62,969 bases of DNA from Bacteriovoracaceae bacterium. Its GTDB lineage: Bacteria > Bdellovibrionota > Bacteriovoracia > Bacteriovoracales > Bacteriovoracaceae. The position numbers were made by a program, and so were the translations under genes. The stretch is taken from the NCBI GenBank assembly GCA_947461175.1, contig CANHIY010000002.1, positions 1 to 62,969 on the forward strand, read 5' to 3'. A model generated the notes under the pieces. It was given only the letters and a program-made list of their open reading frames with translations, did no database searches and was not told the DNA's origin. Each line of letters starts with the position of its first letter. Position 1 is the stretch's first letter. This document shows, one piece after another, positions 1-6,744 of the stretch.

Positions 1-582
1 GTTAAAGAGGAAAAAATTCAGGCGATCACTATTGAAGCTCCAAAGTTTTGGGAGACTAATAAACTCCTTGATTTTTGTTGTCACTATCTCAAACTACGTT
101 TAAGTCATGATTCTAGGACTTGGATTCTGGAAGTTTTAGAAAATAATTTACCAACTTTTTATAATGCTTGTTTTTTACTGAAATTAAACCATCCAGGTCC
201 TTATGAGTTAGGAATAGCTGAGGTTCAAAAGCTTCTCTCCTCAGAAAAAGTTGATCACTTTGTGATGGCGTCACTTTTTTCCAAGAAAAAGAAGAGAGAA
301 TTCTATCGAAAATTAACCTCATTCCAAAGTGACTTTGATAAAATGAGAAGCTTGTTTTTATTCATGCAGTCTCATCTTTTAAAAATGGCAGATCCTAGCT
401 ACCTTTCTTTAAAATCAAAGCTAACAAATTATGATAAGGAAATTCAAACCACGAGTAAGCTTTGGACCGTGGATGATTTACTTTCAGAAATTGCTCGTTT
501 TAATAAGCTAGAAATACTATCAAAAAAGAAAGATTCAAATCTTTGGCATGAACTAAAAGTAGATTATTTTCGTTGCTCTTGA
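1..582 (+). CDS. holA: DNA polymerase III delta subunit-like protein, C-terminal part (5' truncated)
   Basis: The reading frame is open from the first base, so the gene begins upstream of the window; 193 codons and the stop are visible. The visible part is all helical. It has a segment like the clamp-loader delta domain II/III junction (EVQKLLSSEKV, then DHFVMASLFS), and it ends with a helical collar-type pattern carrying a late aspartate and a K-rich stretch (LEILSKKKDSNLW) where HolA proteins usually have an 'aD...K' motif. In the family the protein opens the beta clamp within the clamp loader. No Walker box is expected in delta and none is seen. The family call rests on pattern only; a different helical protein is possible. 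The next gene is 132 bp away and appears to have its own promoter. Confidence 0.45.
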   Translation, partial: VKEEKIQAITIEAPKFWETNKLLDFCCHYLKLRLSHDSRTWILEVLENNLPTFYNACFLLKLNHPGPYELGIAEVQKLLSSEKVDHFVMASLFSKKKKREFYRKLTSFQSDFDKMRSLFLFMQSHLLKMADPSYLSLKSKLTNYDKEIQTTSKLWTVDDLLSEIARFNKLEILSKKKDSNLWHELKVDYFRCS

Positions 583-619
583 CCAATCTTTGATCACTTT
601 AAATCTAGTGTTTAAAAAA

Positions 620-648
620 TTGACACATTTCTAAGGCGAATCTGTATA
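620..648 (+). promoter_or_regulatory. Candidate sigma-70 promoter
   Basis: A perfect -35 hexamer TTGACA (620-625) is followed, after a 17-bp spacer, by TGTATA (643-648); TATAGA two bases later is an alternative -10. It sits 66 bp upstream of the ATG at 715 and would drive the two exported-protein genes that follow. Confidence 0.4.
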
Positions 649-714
649 GAAAGATGACTCTCTTTGGCCTGGAATTTGCTGATATTCCTTTAAATTAATT
701 TTGAGGGGACAGTG

Positions 715-2535
715 ATGAGGCTGGTATTTCAATTCATTATGGCACTAGTTTTAGTTCCCTTGCCAGGTCTTTATGCTCAGGACCAGTTGTTGTTAAGAGT
801 AAACGAAAAAGGGATTTTGAATATTCTCAAATTGGCCATTCAGTATAATACCAGTTCGAAAGGAAGTCATAGGGTAGTCATCCCAAGAGACATTTATAAA
901 TTTTCTGTTAAAAAGGAAAAGCTTCTTTCAAATCCCTTTGTTCCTGTTTTAAATGAAATTAGTGATTTGAATTTTACCAAGGACCTTGATTTCTATCTGT
1001 ATACCTCAGATGTTAGTATTACTGGTTATTTAGACTCATCTAGCTTAAAGTCTGAAATACTCAATCCTAGAGACAATGGTTTTGATCTTAAACTTTCTCT
1101 TAAATTTCCAAAATTAGAAATAGGTGCCGATAGCCTATCAATATGTGAAAAAAGTAAGAAAGAAGGTCTTGGTTGCGGGCCAGGGCTTAAAGCATCCCTT
1201 ACACAACTCAAAATCATCACACAATCAAAACCTCTTTTAATTTCTGTGATTCTAAGAGTTAGGACCGATGGAAACTATGCAAGAGTTTTTGTCAGATCAG
1301 TAAAGTCTAATCTTGAAGACGCAACTTCACCGGAAATTGATGTAAATTTTAAAAATTTGGACGTCCCTGAAGTCGTAGTAAGTGTTGATAATCAAGATAT
1401 ACCTCTTGATACTTCGAACCTTAAAGATGAAGTCCTGAAACGTAAGAAATACTTTGCCAGGAATCTATTAAGCTTTGCAGGTGAGTTTATGGCAAACGAT
1501 CTTGCGGAGATGATGAACGTTTATTTAATTAATAAAAAAGTTAACACTAATCATGAAATATTTCGCAGGGACTATAAAGTTCCTCGATTTAATGATTATA
1601 CCACCCATGGATTGAGCGAAGTTCAGATTGATAATACATACGTGAGAACCAACTTCAGCAAAAATGAAACAGTTGTTGCTCCGAATCCATTTGATCAGAT
1701 AATGAAGGAATTATCACAGATCATAAAAACAGCACGTTTTGGCATTTCATTAAGTAAGATATCAACACCTTTGAAAAAAGATATCGAGTTAGCTGGTCTA
1801 TTAAATTTATCTCTCAATGGAGAGAGTCTTAAATTCCAAAATACCCTTCGTAACAGTAATACTCCTCTTCCTTTACAGGATTTAAATCATCTTAGGGGGC
1901 ACGATATTTCGATGGCGATTTCAGAGCCTTTATTAAATTCAATCCTGGATGTTGCAAATGCAACTGATTTATTTCAGGACGTCCTTGATAAAATATCCTA
2001 CATCTCAGGATTTAAAATAAAAAACACAAGAATTCATTTTAAGGGTAATGATAATTTAATCGCAGTTGTGAATGTGGAGATCGATCTAAAAAAACTCTCA
2101 CCACAAAACTTAAAGAGCTGGTTTAAATACAATATTGCTTCATGGATCGAGAGAAATAACAATAATGCAATTATTTATTTTCCGGTTGAAATTCCGATCA
2201 CTCCTATTTTTAAAATGTTACCAGATAATAGCTCTGCAATTGACTTGAGGATAGGGTCTCCATTTAACTCAAAATCCCTTCCTAATACATTTAAATATCC
2301 ATCTAATGTGTCAGAGATGACTTCCACAGTAAGAGAAGGTGTTATGGAAGAACTTCGTGAAGAGATAGAACCTTTTTTAAATAAAAAATATCAGATAGAT
2401 GTTTCGAGATTTTTAAACCGTTCAGGAGTTGTCTTTGTCCCAAGATCCTTTGCGATCAGGCAAGAAGCATACTTTATGATGAGTTTGGATATTTTAGATA
2501 TCAATTTTAATTCTATGAAAAGGACGACTAGATAA
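715..2535 (+). CDS. Exported protein of unknown function, possible TULIP/BPI-like fold
   Basis: About 606 residues. It begins with a hydrophobic signal peptide ending near LYAQ|DQ, so it should leave the cytoplasm. I chose ATG 715 over GTG 712 because GAGGGG (703-708) is better spaced from 715. The body alternates amphipathic strands, with repeated phrases such as KLSLKFPKLEI and DISMAISEPLLNSIL; the latter resembles the 'v.ls...lN.ll' pattern of TULIP lipid-binding domains. No catalytic motif is visible. The next gene starts 8 bp downstream, has similar length and architecture, and contains a matching segment (NIIVSVSEDYVNKLL), so the two are probably paralogues in one operon. The fold suggestion is inference; function unknown. 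Confidence 0.7.
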   Translation: MRLVFQFIMALVLVPLPGLYAQDQLLLRVNEKGILNILKLAIQYNTSSKGSHRVVIPRDIYKFSVKKEKLLSNPFVPVLNEISDLNFTKDLDFYLYTSDVSITGYLDSSSLKSEILNPRDNGFDLKLSLKFPKLEIGADSLSICEKSKKEGLGCGPGLKASLTQLKIITQSKPLLISVILRVRTDGNYARVFVRSVKSNLEDATSPEIDVNFKNLDVPEVVVSVDNQDIPLDTSNLKDEVLKRKKYFARNLLSFAGEFMANDLAEMMNVYLINKKVNTNHEIFRRDYKVPRFNDYTTHGLSEVQIDNTYVRTNFSKNETVVAPNPFDQIMKELSQIIKTARFGISLSKISTPLKKDIELAGLLNLSLNGESLKFQNTLRNSNTPLPLQDLNHLRGHDISMAISEPLLNSILDVANATDLFQDVLDKISYISGFKIKNTRIHFKGNDNLIAVVNVEIDLKKLSPQNLKSWFKYNIASWIERNNNNAIIYFPVEIPITPIFKMLPDNSSAIDLRIGSPFNSKSLPNTFKYPSNVSEMTSTVREGVMEELREEIEPFLNKKYQIDVSRFLNRSGVVFVPRSFAIRQEAYFMMSLDILDINFNSMKRTTR

Positions 2536-2543
2536 GGTCTTCT

Positions 2544-4211
2544 ATGATGAAATTAAAAGCCTTTTTTTGTATTTTGACTCTTCTCTCTAGTCTTTCCTTT
2601 GCAGGAAATTTTGTAACTCCAGATATATTAGTGGATTCAAAACTTAATTACGATTGGTCTAATGTTTTGATTACGAAGTTTAGAAAACTTTTGAAAAACT
2701 TCCAAATGAACGATCCCTTTTCTCTCCGTTATACTCAACCCTTACTGTTAAACGAATCAGCCTTAGGAGATCTTCTGCCGGAAAAGTCAAAGTTGTTTAC
2801 TCATGACTTTGGCAAGGCCGTTGGACTTGATTTTCTCAAAGCCGAGACGAAAGTTTGGGTTCACGGATTTAATTATGATGTTAAGGGATTCAGAACTGAT
2901 CTTAAAACAAGTGAGCATCAAGTTGATGGTTTAATTCTAGATACGGAGTTTAGTGCATCAGAAGTATTTATGAATGCAGAAAAACTATCGCTGAATTTAG
3001 TCATTCCAGGTAAGGCAGATGGCACACTTATTAAGGTGGAAATTGTTAACCCGACAATTAAGATTTCTCATGAGGCAATCATCAACTTTTTGGCAAAAAT
3101 TAAAATTAAAGATAATCTGGATTCATATAAATTCATTATTCAGCAGGCCAATTTTGATAGAATGGCACATGGTCTTGTTGATAAGGCCCAAGAAGTTAAA
3201 ATTACCTATGATCGGATTTTAATTCCCAAAACAAGCCTCAGGGTAGGAAGTAAAACGATAAATTTTTATCCAGAACGAATTGAGAAGATTATTAGGGACA
3301 ACCATATTGCAATAAAAGGTCTTTTGTTGTCGCAAATGGCCGATATGCTTCGATCTAATACAACCCAGTCAGCTTTTAGAGTCTTGGAACAATATAAACT
3401 AAGTAAGGAATACTGGGTTTCTTCCTCTGCTCTTCAGAGTCAGTTTCTGATACATAATTTCAGAAGCTCTAATGGAAAAAACAACATAGAGATAGACATG
3501 CCCGGAGATTTTTGCACGAATGAAAAATTCAATCAGCTAAAATCTTTGTGCCTTAAAGATAAGAAGACAAAAACTTCCTTATCCCGACTAAAAATCCATC
3601 ATTATATGAAGTCATTAAATGAGATAAATGAAGTTTTTGAAAACGGCGAAGCTAATATTATTGTCAGTGTATCTGAGGATTATGTGAATAAGCTTTTAGT
3701 CACGACCTATGATGCTGGACTCTGGAAAGAAAGCCTCGATGAGGCCGGTGTAGAATTAGGGCCAAATAAAGTGATTATGCGACTTGATAAAAAAGGTCAA
3801 ACAGGGACTCTGGCCTTAGATGTGGTTTATAGGCCAACTAAAATGGAAAAAATTTTAACGGGTACTCAAACTATTAGATTTCCCCTCGTCCTGGATGTGT
3901 CTCTAAGGATTGAAAAAATTGATGAAGAGTCAGTTGTGATCATAAGGCTAAATGATGTTGATTCAACCGATGCCACTCTTATTTACGGTCGTGAGGATTT
4001 AAAGATGTATAGTACATTAAAGACGATTCCTCGTTTTAAAACTAAAGTTGCCAGTACGATTAGAGAGCGGTTAGGTGTTCTTAAAGATAAGGATATTATA
4101 GAGTTACGATACCCAGAGCTTAATGGACTCGGACTGGAAAAAGTTCATTTTCTTTCAGATGGTTCCGGAAGGATGAATGCCACCATGAGATTAGAGGATC
4201 TTTTGGAGTAA
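2544..4211 (+). CDS. Exported protein of unknown function, paralogue of the preceding gene
   Basis: 555 residues with a clear signal peptide (LSSLSFAG|NF). Two ATG codons in tandem (2544, 2547) leave the start uncertain by one residue. Like its neighbour it has an N-terminal half rich in beta strands (LSLNLVIPGKADGTLIKVEI), a helical middle (about residues 240-280), and a second beta-rich half containing NIIVSVSEDYVNKLL, which lines up with DISMAISEPLLNSIL of the upstream protein. This suggests two related domains per protein. It is likely cotranscribed with the upstream gene and converges on the gene at 4218 with only 6 bp between stops. Function unknown. Confidence 0.7.
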   Translation: MMKLKAFFCILTLLSSLSFAGNFVTPDILVDSKLNYDWSNVLITKFRKLLKNFQMNDPFSLRYTQPLLLNESALGDLLPEKSKLFTHDFGKAVGLDFLKAETKVWVHGFNYDVKGFRTDLKTSEHQVDGLILDTEFSASEVFMNAEKLSLNLVIPGKADGTLIKVEIVNPTIKISHEAIINFLAKIKIKDNLDSYKFIIQQANFDRMAHGLVDKAQEVKITYDRILIPKTSLRVGSKTINFYPERIEKIIRDNHIAIKGLLLSQMADMLRSNTTQSAFRVLEQYKLSKEYWVSSSALQSQFLIHNFRSSNGKNNIEIDMPGDFCTNEKFNQLKSLCLKDKKTKTSLSRLKIHHYMKSLNEINEVFENGEANIIVSVSEDYVNKLLVTTYDAGLWKESLDEAGVELGPNKVIMRLDKKGQTGTLALDVVYRPTKMEKILTGTQTIRFPLVLDVSLRIEKIDEESVVIIRLNDVDSTDATLIYGREDLKMYSTLKTIPRFKTKVASTIRERLGVLKDKDIIELRYPELNGLGLEKVHFLSDGSGRMNATMRLEDLLE

Positions 4212-4217
4212 GTATGA

Positions 4218-5468
4218 TTATGTATGTAAACGATTTTTAAGAGAAAAAGATTTTGCACTTACCAGCATCTCCCGCAGTGAAATACTACCCACATAGTTAC
4301 CAAATATTGCCAGTCCTGATTCGTTTCTTAGTAGCTGATGAATCTTTTTAACACTTAAGTATCTTTGAAGATCGTAAACAGGAATAGCATTTTCCCAAAA
4401 CTTGCTTTCCACATGCTCAACATCATCATTAGATAAATCACTTTGGAGGTATTGAATGTCAGTGAGGAAATCGTTCTTTCGAGATAATGACCTTGAGATA
4501 AATGTATATGAGTTTATATTCTCATGATTAGCAGGAAAGATGGCCTTGTTGTTTATTATACCTATTGAATTTAGGTTGCTTTCAAAGGGCATTAGTATTC
4601 CAAAAGCTTTATTAAGACATTTAATGTCTCGCTTTGTGAATACGGTTGTCGTTGATAAAGGCTGGTAATGGATGCGTTTAAGTTCTTCGCTGATTTCAGG
4701 TTTTACATGGGAGAGTAACCTAGAAGCTGTCTGTGCATCCGTACAAAGGATTGTATTTTTCTTAAGTTCAAATGGAGTCTTGTAATTTAGTTTAATCTCT
4801 TGTTTAAGATTTTCACCCAGGGTATTGATGAGGGTTTGCATCCCACCCTCAAAAGTTACAGATCCACTTATTTTTAGCTGCTCGTTCTTTTTAATTTTGT
4901 TCAAAACTTTTTTCAGAAATTCAAAATAAGAAGAATACTGTGTGGTTTCATCAACATGTCCAAAAACAGATTTAAAGTGAAGTTTTTCTGAAGCAGTTGC
5001 ATAAACTCCCCCTAGTAAAGGAGAAACATACTTTTCAACATTTTCTTTACCCATGAGCGGATCAAAAAAATCTCCTACCGTCAAACCATCGGTTATGAGG
5101 GGAGGTCGCTTGTGAAGATTGAACATCAGTTTTGAGAGGATTGAGGGATGAAAAGGTCTTCGTACTTTACCGTCAATCAAGAGAAGTTTTTTCAGTTTTT
5201 TTGAGGCCGGGACAGGAGAAAGCTTTAGTTCATTGAAGAGTTCCAGTGCATCTTCGTTCATATAAAAGGCATTGGCACCCGTTTCCGCTGGTCCAGCAAA
5301 TGTTTTATTTGTCCCAATTTTGCCCCCAATTTTATTGGAGATCTCATAAAGATGAACTTTATAACCCTGTTTTTTGAGGTAATAACCCAAGATGAGTCCC
5401 GAGTAGCCGGCTCCCCAAATGTGTACGTCCTTATCATGGGTATTTAACTTGCCAATGATATCTTTCAT
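4218..5468 (-). CDS. Protoporphyrinogen oxidase-like FAD amine-oxidase family protein
   Basis: 416 residues. The N terminus has the FAD Rossmann motif (WGAGYSGLILGYYLKKQGY, then an acidic strand end YEIS) followed by the IGGKI 'GG' motif of the flavin amine-oxidase superfamily. Two further segments match the HemY/HemG-type coproporphyrinogen/protoporphyrinogen oxidase pattern: the GLTVGDFFDPLMG region and YVSPLLGGVYATASEKLHF. That enzyme makes the porphyrin ring in haem synthesis at the membrane or in the cytosol. The protein is somewhat shorter than the usual 450-480 residues. It is the last gene of a minus-strand operon with a CGFS glutaredoxin and BolA, 7 bp away, a context that fits iron and haem metabolism. 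Another amine-oxidase-type flavoprotein is the main alternative. Confidence 0.65.
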   Translation of the reverse strand: MKDIIGKLNTHDKDVHIWGAGYSGLILGYYLKKQGYKVHLYEISNKIGGKIGTNKTFAGPAETGANAFYMNEDALELFNELKLSPVPASKKLKKLLLIDGKVRRPFHPSILSKLMFNLHKRPPLITDGLTVGDFFDPLMGKENVEKYVSPLLGGVYATASEKLHFKSVFGHVDETTQYSSYFEFLKKVLNKIKKNEQLKISGSVTFEGGMQTLINTLGENLKQEIKLNYKTPFELKKNTILCTDAQTASRLLSHVKPEISEELKRIHYQPLSTTTVFTKRDIKCLNKAFGILMPFESNLNSIGIINNKAIFPANHENINSYTFISRSLSRKNDFLTDIQYLQSDLSNDDVEHVESKFWENAIPVYDLQRYLSVKKIHQLLRNESGLAIFGNYVGSISLREMLVSAKSFSLKNRLHT

Positions 5469-5475
5469 AGAAGCA

Positions 5476-5838
5476 TTAATTTTTTAATACTTCCTGGAGT
5501 TCTCCGGATTGGTACATTTCGGTGATGATGTCGTTTCCACCGATGAGTTGATTATTTACATACAGCTGAGGGAATGTTGGCCAGTTAGAATATTCTTTTA
5601 GTCCCTGTCTTATTTCAGGGTCATTCAGGATGTTGAATGTTTTAAAGCTGACTCCAAGGGCCTTAAGTATCGCTACAGAATTGGCCGAGAAACCACACTG
5701 AGGCATTTGGGCATTACCTTTCATGAAGAGCACAACTTTAGAACTTTGAATAAGATTTTTAATCTGCTGATTGAGTTCAAGTGCTTTGTCGGCATTTTGA
5801 ATTTCAGAGATTTCATTATTTAAGATGTTAAACGACAT
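5476..5838 (-). CDS. grxD: Monothiol (CGFS) glutaredoxin
   Basis: 120 residues. It has the family signature KGNAQMPQCGFSANSV with the single active cysteine, then WPTFPQLYVNNQLIGG (cis-proline TFPQ and the GG glutathione-binding motif). CGFS glutaredoxins coordinate a bridging [2Fe-2S] cluster with glutathione and pass it on; they commonly pair with BolA proteins. The gene sits 3 bp downstream of the bolA-like gene, so the pair is almost certainly cotranscribed and likely works as a heterodimer. The N terminus has about 20 extra residues before the glutaredoxin fold. Confidence 0.93.
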   Translation of the reverse strand: MSFNILNNEISEIQNADKALELNQQIKNLIQSSKVVLFMKGNAQMPQCGFSANSVAILKALGVSFKTFNILNDPEIRQGLKEYSNWPTFPQLYVNNQLIGGNDIITEMYQSGELQEVLKN

Positions 5839-5841
5839 AGT

Positions 5842-6096
5842 CTATCCTTTGTTGATCATTTGAAATTTTTCTTTAGAATAGGTATTTAATTTTACGGCAT
5901 GAATTCTTGATTTCAACTCTTCTTTTAATAGTTGCATAAGAATTTGGTGTTGCTTGAATAAGGGGATATTTTTAAATTCATCACTGACCACCGTAATCGC
6001 CAGGTGATCCTTTGTGCCAGTTAAATCTTCAACCATAACAACTGAATCTGGTAGTCCGGCCTTGATAATATCTTCCACAAATTTAAAGTCATTCAT
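5842..6096 (-). CDS. BolA family protein
   Basis: 84 residues, the normal size. The sequence follows the BolA fold: a first strand with VVMVEDLTGTKDHLAITVVSD, then PLFKQHQILMQLLKEEL and a closing IHAVKLNTYSKEKF, where the 'H/h-A-l-...t' segment is the family signature. BolA proteins bind CGFS glutaredoxins through a shared [2Fe-2S] cluster in iron sensing or cluster delivery. The partner glutaredoxin is the next gene, 3 bp downstream. The gene upstream, a membrane protein, is 20 bp away on the same strand. Confidence 0.88.
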   Translation of the reverse strand: MNDFKFVEDIIKAGLPDSVVMVEDLTGTKDHLAITVVSDEFKNIPLFKQHQILMQLLKEELKSRIHAVKLNTYSKEKFQMINKG

Positions 6097-6116
6097 TTTA
6101 GGACTCCGTTTAGCTT

Positions 6117-6506
6117 TTAACTCTTTGGTGATACTGCCCAGAAACTGGTGACAAAAGTCAGTATCCTGAGTGAAAATGTAGTAAAACCAAGAATTTTATG
6201 TTTTTTCCTCAGATCTCCACGACCTTTAATGATTTGCCTTCCACTCTGAATCATGAATCCGTATAAAACAACAGTTAAGACAGCGATGGTAACATGAACA
6301 TTAAGGGCAAAAGCATTGGACATGGCCTTTGAAGCTTTCAGGATAGCAGACCTACTAAGTTCAATTTGAAGAATTAAGATAACGTCCCAAATTATCGCCA
6401 GACTCATGACTTTGATATGTAGCTTTCTGTTACGCCTGACCATGATCCCAAAGGCCATGGTAAAAACGATACACAGTGATTGGAATTGCATTACAAAAGC
6501 TTCCAT
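6117..6506 (-). CDS. Small membrane protein, possibly DUF420-like
   Basis: 129 residues with about four hydrophobic segments (around residues 5-22, 32-48, 70-88 and 106-124). Histidines occur at the starts of helices (KLHIKVM, NVHVTI, RKKHKILG), a pattern seen in DUF420 and other haem-related small membrane proteins. The start is supported by GAGGG just upstream. It is the first gene of the minus-strand operon leading to bolA, grx and the PPO-like gene, which would fit a role in haem or iron handling. The family assignment is tentative. Confidence 0.55.
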   Translation of the reverse strand: MEAFVMQFQSLCIVFTMAFGIMVRRNRKLHIKVMSLAIIWDVILILQIELSRSAILKASKAMSNAFALNVHVTIAVLTVVLYGFMIQSGRQIIKGRGDLRKKHKILGFTTFSLRILTFVTSFWAVSPKS

Positions 6507-6744
6507 AATCCCTCGAATAAATTAATTAATGCAAGTTAGCATATTGCACCAAACTCTGCCTATAGATTTATGTTAGATTGATCCTTAATTCTTAGAATTT
6601 CATGAGCATTTCTCAATTTTTCAGGTTGAAAAAGAAAGGTGGTTTTTAAATTTTTGCAACTGAATTTCTTTGACATCCCGAGCTTAATCTTTCAACTTTC
6701 ATTGTTGATATCACTTAATATGTCACAAAGCACAAAGGATTCGG

